Source of the DNA: Ceratobasidium sp. AG-K
Lineage: Eukaryota > Basidiomycota > Agaricomycetes > Cantharellales > Ceratobasidiaceae
Length of the DNA: 64,000 bases
Assembly (NCBI GenBank): GCA_037039685.1
Contig: JAWNGF010000009.1
Span: 1,302,001 to 1,366,000 of the forward strand
Direction: 5' to 3'
Both the position numbers and the translations under genes were made by a program. The notes beneath the pieces were generated by a model. It searched no databases, was not told the origin of the DNA, and worked only from the letters and a program-made list of their open reading frames with translations. Shown here piece after piece: positions 22,149 through 35,705 of this stretch (its first letter is position 1; every line of letters starts with the position of its first letter).

Positions 22149-22639
22149 TTTGTCGTAGAAACTCACTTAGGTATCGTTGATGCAAATTTTTTAACTCGTC
22201 GTGTACTCATGAGAAACCCTCCTCGGCAACCTGTGCTTCGAACTCGGGTTGGGGTAAACGAAGTGGTATGCTTTGTGTGCCGTTGTACTTCGACCGGGTC
22301 TCGGGTGCCGTGTCGTGGTCATACCAAGGGTCAAAACAGATGCCCGATTCCGCACCTATGTACTCACGAGAATCGCTTAAGTTTAGTTCTGTCACCGGAA
22401 ATCTCGGCCATTGAGTGATTTTGGATCAGTGTCGATTTTTCCCGCCCCAGACTGGCCAACAGTAGGAACGATTGGACGGGAGGATTTGAGGGGCCATGGA
22501 GAAGAGGACGAACGGGCGATGGAAAACAGAAAAGGATGTCCATTTGCGTCCAATTGCGAAGGGATTTTGTGGAGGCCACACGTGACATATGGCGCGTCGT
22601 TTGTTTCTGTCCCATGCCCGTACGTAGTGGAAAAAGCCG
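22149..22639. other. Sequence after gap, no gene recognised
   Basis: Start of a new contig. I find no motif or sound frame; it may include 5' sequence of the F-box pseudogene that follows. Confidence 0.4.
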
Positions 22640-24503
22640 TTTGAAAAGGGCGTCAAGGCGAATTAGGGAGAAAAAGTTTGAGAGTGCGGTTCAGCATTTT
22701 ACCAAGGTTGGTGGGTTTGTTGTAGGTGCAATTGGTACTGTCGGCAGTAGAGTAACGCACAATAGTTTGTCGCACATGGCATGTGTGTTCGGACTCGCGT
22801 GACGAGGCTGTACGATACAACTACAAAGGTTCTAAGAAATCCCTCATGGATGAACAGCAAGTGCATCAGCCTCGAGCACCCGATCGATACATGGTATGAT
22901 CCCCCACAACGGCCATCGCATAGAATTCCTCACCCCACCCAGAGCTACTTTCAGAAGTGCACGCATCTTACTCGCGCTAATACAATCTTGATCGATGCGT
23001 ACCAAATGATCGAGGCTGCGCGAAAACGACTCCAACCCTCGGACGCCGCGTATCCACGCCGGATCGAGGAACTCTGCCAAGTCTCGAGACTTGCCGTGCC
23101 GCATGTCTCCGCCGTCGCGAGCGGGTCGATCCCGATCACACAAACTCCCACTCGCAGCTCTTGATGGAACATTTGCAAGATGGCGATCGATGGGTTGAGG
23201 GACGCGCGTGCTTCAAGGGGCGCGGGCATTTTGCGGTTACGCTGGGGTCGGTGTGTCGTTCGTTGCGCGAGTTGGGTCCATTCGACGCCAGGCTTTTTGG
23301 CAGTGCCTAGCCATGTCCGCATCGACACCTAGGCGAAAAAAAAGGTTCCGTTTTTTGGTTGAGCGGTTGGCTGGGCAGCCGTTGTATTCTGTATCGCTGT
23401 TCAACGTCGGGGGCCGCGACAGGACCACAACTCAATCATTCTTCTGGGAGACGAGCCCGGCCCGAACTTTGGAAACACCTTCGTCTCGAGGATAGGCACT
23501 CCACCTTTGGCCATCGTCTACAGATTACTGCGAACATATGAATTGAAAGCTGTATTCGTTGAGTCTGGTATCCACTTCCACCAATCCGTCAAACGATCCA
23601 TATTATGTCGAAGAACTGAGTAATCACCTTGTGCCACTTCCCGAGGCTGGCTCACCCCACGCATTTACCCGAAGCCTTTCATTACGCGTTCAGGGCCTTG
23701 TATTGCCTTCTGTGTCGTTGCCATCCATCACCCACTTGGAAACTATGCTCTGGCCATTGGACCGCGCCTCAAGCCCAGCCGATGATATTCCTTCTGCATT
23801 CCATGCCCAATCTACGGAGCTTGGTCCTTCTCCCACAATGGGTACAATGCGAATCTATGACCCTATTATCACCACCTATTCCAGACCCCAAGGTCACTTC
23901 TGTATTACGGTTGCCTTTTCTCAAAAGCTTGCGGGCAGGAGGTCCAATCCTGGCGCCCACGCCCATCACCTTCCAGTTCCCTGCTCTCGAGATTCTAGAA
24001 TTGGAACGACATCCGTTATTGACCACAACCTTGATTAGCCAGCTGGGGGCAGCGGCTCAGGAGGATAATCCGCCAATCCGCCAACTTCACCTTAGCCGAA
24101 CGGCCATTTCCCCTGAAATTCTCAAAACAGCCCTAGCAACGTTTTAGCGATACGCTCGAATCATTCGAACTTGCTCAATGCAGCGCCGTGGGTCAAGACT
24201 TTTACGACTTGCTATCTTCCCCACTCCCAGGCGGGACGGATCAATTCTGTGCCCCCGTCTCCGAGACGTCAACTTTTCAGGGATGGATGAACTCAAAGCG
24301 GTCCCCTCGTGCGCATGATCAAGGCCCATCTCGCTTCTTCCAACACGGGTGCGACCCCGATTCGGAATGTGATTGTTGATGCGTGTCCCAACGTGGATGC
24401 TGAAACTTTACCCTGGATGCGAGCTAATGTGACCGGTATTGTCAGCTGCCTTTACAAGACGCGGAACGAGGCTAAAGGACGGAAAAGGGACCGATATCTT
24501 TAA
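22640..24503 (+). pseudogene. Degenerate TPR/F-box/LRR gene 1
   Basis: Relic of the same family as the gene at 24920-26820. Order of recognisable pieces: a TPR-like start (KKFESAVQHFTKV) near 22672, an alignable segment with SWMNSKCISLE near 22850, the helix EAARKRLQPSDAAYPRRIEEL near 23008-23070, F-box remnants around 23200-23400 in shifting frames, LRR-like residues at 23629-24147 (MPNLRSLVLL, FPALEILELE), and the conserved tail PIRNVIVDACPNVDAE ... GIVSCLYK ending at 24503. At least three frame changes break the coding path, so I call it a pseudogene; undetected introns could explain some of them. Confidence 0.6.
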
Positions 24504-24919
24504 TCGATATTTTGGGATAGTTTGGGGTGCTTGTCATCATTAGTTTGAGGTTGACGTTTTGACTTGTGGACATGTGTTTATTTTGATTCGTATTCCTTTG
24601 AAGGGTTTCGTTATGTACGTTTAAGAGCGTCTGACAGGCTCCTGTAATAGCCTAATACATCCTGGTTATTTGCATCTTTAGTTCTAGGGCCGTTTAAGTA
24701 TGGTATATGCTCGACCTGAGCCTCATGCCCCGAGACGTAATCCATTTCAGGATAATCTCTCTGCTGCCTCCGCCCGCACAAGAGACCGCATCGTATTTGT
24801 GACAACTGTGTAAATGCGTAAATTAGGATCCGGTACCGGAAACCTTGAGTCTAATCCGGCCCAAGTCCAATTGACATGGGCTTGAGAGCGTGGCGTGGCG
24901 GCATCGGATGGTGACCATC

Positions 24920-26820
24920 CATCGCTGCACGTGACTTGAGGTGTGCTTGGCTCTATCCACTGGCAGCTGGCATTCTTCTAGGCTACTCTGTTCGACTTTG
25001 TCGGATGAATGGAAGGAGCAGTTTGAAACTGGTGTCAAGTTACTCGAAGAGGGGGACGATAAGGCTGCGGTGGTGCGCCGGACCGAGGTACGGCGCTGAT
25101 GCCAAGTGCCCCCCGTAACGAACTGCTGGCAGAGTATTGCGCTGGATAGCACGGATGCATGCGCCTACAACTCCCGGACCGTAGCGCAAGAATAACACCA
25201 TACGCTCCAGGAAGCCCCTCATGGATGCACAGAGGTGGATCAGCCTGCAGCCTGATCAATACGTGGTGAGTTGCCAGACCGGTTATCGATGTGATTCTAA
25301 CCGCGTCTAGAACTACTTTAGGGCCGCTCGCATTTTTCACGTCCTATCGGAACATGATCACTGCATCGAAATGATCGAGGAGGCTAGAAAACGGCTAAAC
25401 CCGTCAGGCGCTTCATACCCACGCCAAATCAAAGAGCGTGGCCAGCTAGAGACCGCGGCCTGCCAGCAGAGACGGAGAGGCACTGATCGGTTGACTAGAC
25501 TGCCTTTTGAGCTCTTGTTCCACATCTGCAAAATTGCAATTGAGGATTCGGATGTTCTGGCCGGTCCACGCGGGGCTTCGCATTTCGCTGTTACGCTTGG
25601 CTCGGTCTGCCGATCGTTGCGGGAACTGGTTTGCCAGGCGCCTCGTTTTTTGGCAGAGCCTTGCCCTGTCTGAGGGATTCCTATGACTAAAATGCACGTT
25701 TTGGCTCGAGAGATTGACCGGGCAGCCGCTGCACTCGCTGGATCTATTCAACGTCGGCTTTACTCTGTCCGATACTCTTTAGAAGATTCTATGTATCACT
25801 CGCCCTGACTCTTGGAAGCATCTTCGCATTGGAGGGCGTAAAGTCAGTGCACATGCACTCTGCAGCACTATCGCCCTACAGCTTGAAACTGCATTCGTTG
25901 AGCATAACATCCCCCAAAACCACATTGTCCCTAGACTCAGTAATGTATATTCATGGGAGGTTTATCAAGTTTATTGATCCTGTACCCAGCGGAAATCCCA
26001 CGAGGAAGCTCAGCCTACACGTCGGGAGCATCACCCTATCCCTCAGCATGGTTTCGCGCATCACGCACCTGGAGCCATGTTCCAATCAGTTGACAACGTC
26101 TCAAGAAGAACCGCTGCTCTACATCTTACACAACATACCCCATTTGCGCAGCCTGATCTTACGACCGTAATACACGGACAGGAGTTTTAGGTTTTGGTAT
26201 GAGGATTTTGTGCCTGGACCCGCTCCAGATCCCCAAGTCAGCCCCGTGTTACGCCCGGCAGCTCTTGAAGTTCTACGATTGGAAGGGATACCATTAGCAG
26301 AGTCATCTATCACTCGCCAGCTCCCGAGATTAGAAGTTCTAGACTTGCAAAACTACGCAACGTCGACCGGAACTTTGTTCAGACGGCTCATCAAAGCATC
26401 CCGGCAGATAAACCTCCGATCTGCCAAATTCGATTGAACCAAATGGTTATTCACCCTGACACATTGGAGATGGTTTTATCAGCATTCAGCAACACACTTG
26501 AGTCTCTCGAAATCTCTCAGTGCCACGATCTCATCCAAGAACTCTATGAGCTGTTATCTTGCCCATGCCCAGACGTCAGCGGACCTCTACTCTGCCCACG
26601 TCTTCGAGACATCAATTTCTCAGGAATGAGTAAGCTTGAAGCGGGCCCGCTCGCACGGATGATAGAGGCACGTTTGACCTCGTCTAACATTGGGAACCCC
26701 ACTGCTCCTACTCCGATCCGGAATCTAATTGTTGATGGATGTTGGAACATTGATGCGGAGGCCCTGCCATGGATGCGAGCCCACGTAAATGGCATTGTCA
26801 GCTGTGTGTATAGAGCATGA
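24920..26820 (+). pseudogene. Degenerate TPR/F-box/LRR gene 2
   Basis: Paralogue of the preceding relic; its tail is the repeat partner of 1-229. Pieces: EWKEQFETGVKLLEEGDDKAA (TPR-like) near 25007-25070, ALMDAQRWISLQPDQYV near 25215-25265 preceded by an in-frame TAA, the F-box RLTRLPFELLFHICKIAIED at about 25491-25550, and LRR-like segments at 25829-26170, 26210-26437 and 26434-26820 in different frames. The F-box frame ends early at 25673 just after FLAEPC. Several breaks cannot be bridged by good splice sites, so the gene seems dead, though its last 128 codons are well preserved. Confidence 0.6.
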
Positions 26821-28344
26821 GTGGGTGCCTATTGTCCGATGAAGAAATATTTTGATGAGTGGCAAATTTTGGTAGTTTTCTTGAACGTGTGCTGGAATAG
26901 GAGATGCTTGCTTGACTCCTCTTCATCAATAGTCTAAGCTAAATGGTTTGGTGTGTTAGGGAGATGCATCTGTTTTGGATTGTTCTGCTGAGTATTATTT
27001 ACTATTAAGATGTAAGTTTAATTTGAGTGTTATAAGCTTATGTAGTAATTCGGTATGTCTGGGTGGGTCGTTTGTTCCGAACCGTTGGGGTGTATGCTTG
27101 ATCCAAGTAAACGATCCAAGGGACAGATTCACGTGACCCATTTAACCTCTTTGGTCCTCCAGAATCATATTTTCCCTCCTCCACTGGTGCCGTCAACACA
27201 ACCCTTGTACCCTTGACTCTATAGGCGACTTTGCGGACGAAATGTCACCTTCGGGTAACTTCACCTAGTCTCCTTGGTCGAGACCTTTACTGGCAGTTTT
27301 TTCTTGCGCTGCGCCCTTCCGAGCTCGGAGCACGCCCTTGGGTTCTTGGCTCGCGTTTTGTTCTGGGGTAACTCTGGACCGATCCCTTCTGAAACTCTAT
27401 GTGACTTATCATTGGGGCTCTGTTGTGAATCCCACCGTGCTTCCAGCAGACTGGCTTTGCCTGATTTGTCTCCCATTTGGTTACGGGAGTCTAGAGCCAT
27501 TGCAATAGACTAGCTTCGCGATAACGCGGGTCGGCCATCCCATATAACGGTGATTCGCTCCATAGGGGAAATACATCAGTCCAAATTGCTCCTGCACGTC
27601 ACTTTGGGCTGTGGGCACCCAGTTTATTGGTCATACACTCACTTCGATTCGCATCTCCCGATATTCCCGACAGCGCTGTGCATTGCTCGCTATTGTACTC
27701 TTTATAATGGCATCAACTCGGTGGCTTGCTTCGACTTTGCGCTCAGACGACGCCGTGATCGGCCGAGAAATCGTGTCGCACGTTGGAATTCATTCGAGTT
27801 CGCAGTAGGGAATTGAGCTGTAGAATCGGAATCCGCTTGACAACTTCGGACCAGTCGTTACACGGCGACCTGGATCTAATTACGCCATTACATGTGGTCT
27901 TGCTTCATTCTGGACGCGTCCAGACAACGCGATCGGCGCTCTATCGGACAAAAATAAAGTGGACTGCCGGATATGCAAAGTCAATAGAATAGCACACTTT
28001 GAATGTTCGCAGTCACCGGGTTGGATACGGCCAATTGCACAGGGCGGGGACGACGTTGACTGCGCATCGAGCTGCAATCTTGTTTTGTGTTAGGCCGGAC
28101 AGCTAGGCGATATGTGTCGACCTCGAGCCGCTCTTGGAGCCTTGCATTCGAAATGTTGGTCATTAGAGTTTGAACCCCAGAAATGGACAATACAATTACA
28201 TCGCGGAAACTATGCAACCGCAAAGACTAAGATAGATAGCCGCGCGCAATACGTGAATGTGACGAAAGCTCACTCGCCGCTGGGCGATGTGATTCGACTC
28301 CGGTTATCGCCTAGGCCTCCCTACACTCTCCTATTCATCCCGTC
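26821..28344. other. Intergenic, no gene recognised (copy B)
   Basis: Copy of 230-1753 with a handful of substitutions. No gene seen. Confidence 0.6.
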
Positions 28345-28970
28345 CTAATCTTCCGAGGTCATCCTTGGGCGTTTCTTGCGCGTAGTACCAGCTAAAGGCG
28401 GGGTCCCCTCATCATCTCGTTGGTTGTTGGGTCGTTTTTTCTGTTTCGCGTCGCGGTCACGCCGCGAGTCGATGCTTCTTGCTTCGCTTCCCTGACGTGC
28501 GGCAGGCAGTGAGACGGTGACATGCGTGGTTGCTCCGGCGTCGTCTGCCGAACGATCTGCATCTCCGTTGACGATGAGAGACTAGGAAGAAAGTTTGATA
28601 AGGATAGTAAACGGAAAAACGAAGGTCCTTACTTTGCCAAACGTAGTACTGCTGTTGGAGAATAACCGGTCACTATCGGTCACCTCGTACTTCTTCCGGT
28701 TGGCGGCGTTGGGGTGCTTGAGATAGTTTTCAAAACCTTGAATGATATTTCCTCCAGAGTTGGTGGTTTCTGTAAGATAAGTCCCTTCAAAGTTGTATAT
28801 CTGCGACTCGAGAGCCGCCTGCAGTGGCAGAAAAAATCAGAAAGTAAAACAAAGAAAAGTCCAGGAAAACCTACCAGTTGTTTATCTATCTCCTTGCGCT
28901 TCAAGAGAGCATTGGTAAGATCTTTGCGGGCGGCCTCGTAGGCAGCTTTTCCTTCCGCTTCGGTGGACAT
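28345..28970 (-). CDS. EAF6: Chromatin modification protein Eaf6 (copy B)
   Basis: Exons 28970-28875, 28818-28633 and 28581-28345 give the same 172-aa NuA4/NuA3-type subunit as 1754-2379. The NuA4 hallmark ESQIYNFEGTYL and the basic C-terminus are conserved. Observed differences from copy A are single substitutions, including one in the first intron near 28861 and silent or conservative ones in exon 3. It faces the MBOAT gene across 251 bp. Confidence 0.9.
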
Positions 28971-29221
28971 GGCATGGGCGAGGTTCGTGTTCGTGGCTTG
29001 ATGACTCAGCCAAGCGCTACGTCATTTCGGGCCAATGTGGTAACCATCGGCCTTCGTGTCCCAAAAATGATCACCGACCACGCCTGCGAACATTTAGAAT
29101 CCCACGACACCAAGCGCTCCCAACAGCCCCTACTATTGTTTACAGGGAGCAGAGATGAGCGCACATACCATGCTTACCAGGTACGCAAAGTCCATCTCTG
29201 GTCTGGGTACTCTAGTTCTGA

Positions 29222-30671
29222 ATGATAGAATCCATGCACAGCCTAGTCAAGGCATTTCGAGTTCTCGTCCCGGAGCCAAAGGATAGAATACCCCTGACTT
29301 GGACCAATTCCCCACTTGTAATCTTACCAGTCGTCCCCCTCCTAGTTCTTTCGTATCTTGCAAGGCGCCCACGAACATACTTGCTCCGACTCGCCGCATT
29401 GCCACTCGCGGTTTGGTCAACCCTCAGCGCAGCGTATACTTACGAATGGGTAAACCCGGTCTACAATGTTTATAATTTTGCTTCGGGTCAGTAGAATTGT
29501 AATTCAGCTTTGATGGCCGGCTACTTACGCTCAAGGTTTGAATTCTTCTAGGTCTTTGGGGGATGTTCGCCCTTGTAAAGGCCATAGAACTTGCTTTGGT
29601 CCCTCAAGGTCGCTTGAAGGTTAGGGAAATTGAGCCCGGAGTGTTGAAATCGGGAGCGAGCAATGGAACCACTTCGCCACGTGATAAACAAGACTCAAGA
29701 CAACCTGGTTTGTGGTATTCCCTTCGTCATGGGTTCCTTGACGCTTGCGAACTTCTCAGTAGCATGCGCGGCGTTGGCTGGGACTATGGTACCGGGAACG
29801 ACATCTATATTCCACCTGAACGCCGGCCCCTCGAGAGGGGTGCTTTCCTCAGGTCGACTCTGCGGCACACTCTTGCTTATTATCTGCTCCTTGATATAAT
29901 CGACACTGGCTTTAAATTAGTACCCGGCGTCTCTTCGCCGTCGGGTGGCTCTATATTTTTCATGAATCTACCCTTTATTCCCCGTATGCTCGTATCAACG
30001 GGGCTACATTTCGCGACTGGTGTAGCTTTCATTGCCGGGTTTATTATGGTCTATGGCATTCTTACGTTAATATGTGTTTCGTTTGGACAATCTCCATCGG
30101 CATGGCCTCCAGTCATGGAGCAGCCTTGGGTTACAACTTCACTTCATGACTTTTGGGGTCGTCACTGGCATCAGCTTTTACGCCAAACATTCTTCATCGG
30201 TGGCGGCTACCCGCTCAGCTTCGTTTGCGAATCCATCACACGCCCCTTGTTCGGCAACAAAATGGCGCGCACCGCTGGGCTGATGGGCCTCGTTTTTGGC
30301 ACCTTTACTGCTAGTGGCTTGTTCCACATGTTTGCGATGTATGCGATGGGACGCGGAATCGAATGGAAGGTTGTTGGATTCTTTTCAGCACAGGGAGTCG
30401 CGCTTGCGCTCGAGCGAGTTTGGAGAGCTACGACAGGTCGGAGGGTTGGTGGATGGTGGGGCCGCGCCTGGTCATATGCCTGGGTCGTTATCGGCGGCCA
30501 ATTATGCTGTGAGTGTGATGCAAAGTACCGATTTTCCAGCGAGATCCTAAGACTATTATAGTGGACGCCTGGCATAGAAGGGGCCTTGGGGGTGGAATGG
30601 TCATCCCACCTTTTCTCTCTCCCGTCCGTTTGGTCATTCTTCCCCTGCTCTTGAAGATTTTGAAACTATGA
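29222..30671 (+). CDS. MBOAT-type wax-synthase-like acyltransferase (copy B)
   Basis: Exons 29222-29486, 29552-30508 and 30562-30671, 443 aa, same splice sites as copy A. The SLHDFWGRHWHQLL signature and ASGLFHMF are intact. Differences include Ala for Val near residue 60, and Met for Thr right after the catalytic-His motif (HMFAMYAMG instead of HMFATYAMG), a nonsynonymous change near a functionally important segment. Confidence 0.8.
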
Positions 30672-31393
30672 CGTTTTGCCCGAGTGTAATGTATCCGTAG
30701 CATCCCCGTGTTTCCATAATTAACTACGATCAGATTAGCGCTTTTGCCAAGGTCTACAATAATGTCTAGGTCATATGCCCCAGCTGCGTGATTGCGCTCA
30801 ACCATTTCGGAGCATTCATGGAGGTTCAACTCGCTCAGCCTATGCTAAGTCCAGGGGCCATTCCTACACAAGCGGGACCCGATACTCGTTAAAGGCGGGC
30901 TGTAGCTCTTTAGCTTTGATCGCTTCTCTGACACAGAACAATTCTTAACATTCATTCGCGACCGTTACTAGTAGTAGTTGTACCCACGAGGAGCCAAGTC
31001 GGGTCACGTGCCCCTCCGGCTGCCGGAGTCTCGCGAGAACCTCGCACTACTTCGGAAGGAAGCACGATAGGCACCATGCAACCGACAATTATGGTTGACA
31101 AGTCTATCATAATTGGTTACGATTCTGGTAGTATCCATACCATGTGCCGAACGCAAAATGCGCTATTACCTTTCGGCAGTCACCAGTACTGTTCACTACA
31201 CCGACAATACCGCGTCACCTAGAACCTGACCAACGTTCTTGGCTGCGGCAATAATAATGAGCGATTTGTGCAATGTTGCCCACCGCAACATAGAATCGGC
31301 ATAAAAAGTCGGAATGAATTGCTCCAAGACGAACAACCCCCACCTTTCACTCTTCTTCGCTCCAGATCTTTTTTCTCCGCATATACACCGAGC
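30672..31393. other. Intergenic / promoter of AA9-CBM1 gene (copy B)
   Basis: Copy of 4081-4802 with isolated substitutions; the ATAAAAAG element before the AA9 start codon is kept. No gene seen. Confidence 0.4.
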
Positions 31394-32764
31394 ATGAAGC
31401 CTCAAGTGATTGCCGCGTCCCTCGCATTATTATCGGCCCAGGCGGCTGCACATACTATTTTCCAGGTGCGTATGCTAGTTGCACTCGTGTGTAACCCGAG
31501 CTCATTTTATCGTGATGCGTTATTTAGGAACTCTGGGTCAATGGTGTTTCTGCAGGGCATCTCAAGGGTATTCGGTACCCAAATTATGATGGTCCAGTAA
31601 CTGACGTTACTAGCAATGATATCATCGTGCGTTTGCATTCCTTATACCATACCCGACACTTATGCCAGGGATTTTGACTAGTGCAATGGCGGAGTCAACC
31701 CCCTTGTTACTCCCTACGACAAGACTGTTATCGATGTTCCTGCAGGGGGCACCATTACCCACGAGTGGCATCATACGCTCACCAGTGCAGGCACCGGCGA
31801 TGTTGATGACCCTATTGCCGCGGGGCACTTGGGTCCTGTCATGGGTGAGCATAATAAACAAACTCTTTTGGCTATTCTAACGACTTGATTAGTCTACTTG
31901 GCAAAGGTTCCTGATGCAACTCAAGAAACCGTGACTGGTCTCAAGTGGTTCAAGATTGCTGAAGATGGTTTGGATGCCAACGGCCAATGGGCTGTTACTC
32001 GTCTCTATAACTCAGGCGGAAAGGCAACCGCCGTTATTCCCAAGTGCATTCCCTCTGGCCACTACTTCCTCCGGGCAGAAATTATTGGTGGGTGCATTTT
32101 TGTTACTCGCAATATCCTTTAGCTAAAATATCCCTATATAGCTCTTCACAGCGCGGGCTCCTATCCCGGTGCCCAATTCTACATGGAGTGCGCCCAGATC
32201 AATGTCACGGGAGGTGGAAGCGCGTCTCCAGCGACTGTGTCATTCCCTGGTGCCTATGCTGGTACTGACCCGGGTGTCACAATCAACGTGAGTGACTAAT
32301 TTTTCAGCCTCTTGCCGACTTATTTACTAATCTGCATGTTAAGATCTACGTGAGTCAAACGCTAATAAATGCCGCTACGCATATAGCTAACTTTTATCCC
32401 CATAGTACCCTCCAGTTACCAACTATACCATTCCCGGGCCGCGTCCGTTTACTTGCGACGGCACCTCAACTGCCCCAATTACAACCGCTGCTTCTTCAAC
32501 GGCCAGTGGATTCGTCACCTCGACAATCAGGTCCACTACCACCGCCAGTCCGACCACGACCACCGCTCCTGCAACCACTACCAGTGCCGCCAGCGGTACG
32601 GTCGCGAAGTACGGCCAATGTGGTGGTACTGGCTGGACGGTGAGCGATATATTGACTCCCTGTGCGAGAAACACGCTAACTCGTTCGTGTGATAGGGCGC
32701 GACCGTCTGCGTTTCTGGGTCTACTTGCACCAAACTCAACGATTTCTACTCCCAGTGCTTGTGA
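31394..32764 (+). CDS. AA9 lytic polysaccharide monooxygenase with CBM1 (copy B)
   Basis: Exons 31394-31465, 31528-31626, 31682-31844, 31893-32087, 32142-32287, 32344-32349, 32406-32639 and 32696-32764; 327 aa. All copper ligands, the CBM1 and the 6-nt microexon with its AG and GT borders are preserved. Substitutions versus copy A cluster lightly in the Ser/Thr linker (for example near 32430-32480) and in introns 1 and 2. Confidence 0.92.
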
Positions 32765-33942
32765 TCGCAGAAAAAATTGGCATTGTCTCTGGCCTGTCTT
32801 CGTAGCAATAGAATTACTCTTTTCAGTTTTCTGGACTGATCTTCGAGCTCCCGAGCTTGGTGGTACAGATCCGCCTATGCTCGGCAGGGTTAGAAGGTCC
32901 CAAGTTACAACCGGGTAAGCATTCGGACTGACACACAAAACCTTTGTGCTCTCGTTCAGAATGCCCATCGGTTGTGCATTTGCACCGGTTTACTCCGAGT
33001 GTATGCGGAGCAAAAATATTCGGTAGGACAGTTCTGAATTTGACATTCCTTTGTGGGCCTGGCAGATGAAATAGTCTACATCTTCTGGTATACACATCTG
33101 GCTACATGCTAACACCTGAAGGTGCGGAATCAGATGGCTAAAAGTGAATATCCGTGAATACCTCGTTCGGATGGCGTGCCTCCCTTTCAACCAGCGCCTA
33201 GGACTAGCCGTCGAAATTACCCGGGTAAAAGGAGGCATCATAAGCCTCAGCCCCCTGAGTTGAAGTCCGGTGGAAGACCTACTTTCCCTATTTTTCTCTT
33301 CATTCCACAACTCACTGAGTTGTTCCAACGAGTGGAGCTGAGCTTCACAAACATTCACCGTACTGATGTAGTCGTCTAAACGCTCATACCCTGCGGGCCC
33401 TTCCACTAGCTCCTGGGTGCATTCTTAATAGGAGCCACCCACAAATAACCAAGCTATTGTACTGATCAATGTAGCACTTTCGGATAGAGCCCAATGCTTC
33501 AGAATCCCGTAAAATAGGGGCTGTGATGTGCTCTATTTTGTTCGTGGCACCGCCACCCGCTCTGGACCCTGAGCATCCTTTGTTGCCCAAGGCCAGCACT
33601 CATTGTTGCCAAACAAGCTCCGATACGCTTTGGGGTCTCATCAGCCATCCATCAAAGGTCCAGTTCCAATAACCACCGTTTGTTATGCCCTCAAGCTACA
33701 ATGGAACGAAGAACAACGAGAACTCTCCCATCCTCGCTCGACTTGTATAAAGCGCACCCGTCATGCGCGGCTAATAACCAGTCTCTCCTCCCTTCCCCAT
33801 CGTTATTTGGCTCTTCTTTTTTCTCGGTTTAACGACCTTGCACGCTTGGACGTACTTAACGACTTTACATTTCATATTTGCGCCGGACGCTTGATTGATA
33901 CTCTACCTGACGGTGCCCTTACCACTATATACTACTTTCACG
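32765..33942. promoter_or_regulatory. Intergenic with TATA box of second AA9 gene (copy B)
   Basis: Copy of 6174-7351. The TATAAA at 33746-33751 is retained. No gene seen. Confidence 0.45.
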
Positions 33943-35705
33943 ATGAAGACTAGCACGTGTTCCATTCTTTTTACCACTTTACTCGCTCTCGCCATCCCTC
34001 GTCGTACCGAAGCACATGGATTCGTGGGAAAGGTCCAGATCCAAGGAGGCGCCTCATTCACCGGCCCAAAGCCTGGTGCAACCGGTGCCAACAATTCTCC
34101 CATTCGTGGCATCACCGACCCCTCCCCCGTAAAGAATCTTCAGAGCAAGGACATGATTTGTGGGCTTGGTGCTACCGCCGGATCTACGGTTGCTTCTGCC
34201 AAACCTGGTGACACCCTCATCTATTCTGTAAGTCAGCCTTCTTGTCAGCGGTTCTTTGTTCTCATAATCGTATGTAGTGGGCCAACAACGTCGCTGAGAG
34301 TGGTAACTGGATTCACGATACCGGCCCGATGATGACCTACTTTGCCCAGGTTCCCCTGGGCCAGGTAAATCAATATCACCTTTTGACAACCCTTTATTGA
34401 TTTGTTTCGTAGACGGCTGATAAGTTCGATGGGGTTGGTGCCCAGTGGTTCAAGACTGACCAAGTCGGAAAGAAGAAGAATAAATGGGTCCAAGGGTCAC
34501 TGATGACGGGCGCCACCTTCAAGACTAAGATTCCGGAGACTCTTGCCGATGGGGATTACCTCGTGCGCCACGAGGTTTGTCAATTTATACCCTTTGCGAC
34601 TAGGTCTGACCTTTCTTTAGATTATTGCCCTTCATAACGCAGCTGACAAGGGCGGGGTCGAGTTTTATCCGTCTTGGTATGTGACCGGTCGTCGAACAGT
34701 TTCCATGTTCTTATGTGATGTTGTACTAGTCTTCAGCTTCGTATCAAGAATTCCAACGCTGGTAACGCGTCGGTCACTGCTACCCCAACCCTGTCGTTCC
34801 CAGGCGCATATACCGCAACCGACCCTGGTCTTCTCGTCAACGTATTCAGCCAGGCCCCGGACGGCAGCGAGTACAAGTTTCCCGCCGGCCCAATCGCGGA
34901 AGTCTCGGCTCCAGGAGCGACCGGCAACTCACCCAACTTGCTAGTTACCCAATCCGTCCCCTTGTCTACTGCTGAACCCACCAGCACCTCAAGCACCTCT
35001 ACGGTCGCCTCGTCCACTCCCGTAGTCGCAACTTCTGCGACTTCAACTGCTATTGTGACTCTGACCGCCTCTACCACGACTCTATCCACTGCTACCCCAA
35101 CGCCTCTTGGCCTCCAGGCCATTCGTCAATCCAACGGTCGCGCGGCGCAGGACCTGAACCTTCGATTCAGCACACTCTCAGTCACGGACAAATGTGAACC
35201 TCGTGAGCCTGGTTGCGTTGGCGGCCAATTTGCCGTCTGCAACGCCGACGGGACGTGGTCCACCCAGGGCGCCTGTTTCACTGGATCATCCTGCTTCGCC
35301 GTGCCATTGAAAACTACGAATGGTACCCAGGTTGGCTGTGTCCCTGAGTTTGTGGTAGTACAAGAGATGATTGATGCGGGAGTTGGGAGTTCTGTCACTG
35401 GCACTCAAATCGCGACTCCCACGGTATCGAGCACTAGCACTTCGTCGGTTACAAGCACGGTCATATCGACGGGTATCCTTTCCTCCGTTACTGCCACCCT
35501 CCTTCCTAGCACGCTGTTACGGGTTTCCGCCACTTCCACGACTACCTCCGGCGCGCTCTCTACCACCTCCACGTCGATTATCATGCCTACTCCCACTCCC
35601 GTAGCAAATAATGGCGGTGCTCCTGCCATTGTTATAGGAAGTGGATCCAGGCCAGCTCGCCGCATGCTCCGCTGGGAGCGTCGTGGTATGAGCATGCGCT
35701 TCTGA
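33943..35705 (+). CDS. AA9 monooxygenase with Ser/Thr linker and Cys-rich C-terminal domain (copy B)
   Basis: Exons 33943-34227, 34278-34364, 34413-34574, 34621-34676 and 34730-35705; 521 aa. Same architecture as copy A: signal peptide, AA9 domain with the N-terminal His, His in IHDTGPMMTYF and Tyr in EFYPSC, Ser/Thr linker, Cys-rich module and second Ser/Thr stretch. Changes include Val for Ile beside the last module cysteine (QVGCVPE), Thr for Met in the second linker and Met for Val near its end. All cysteines are kept. Confidence 0.85.
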
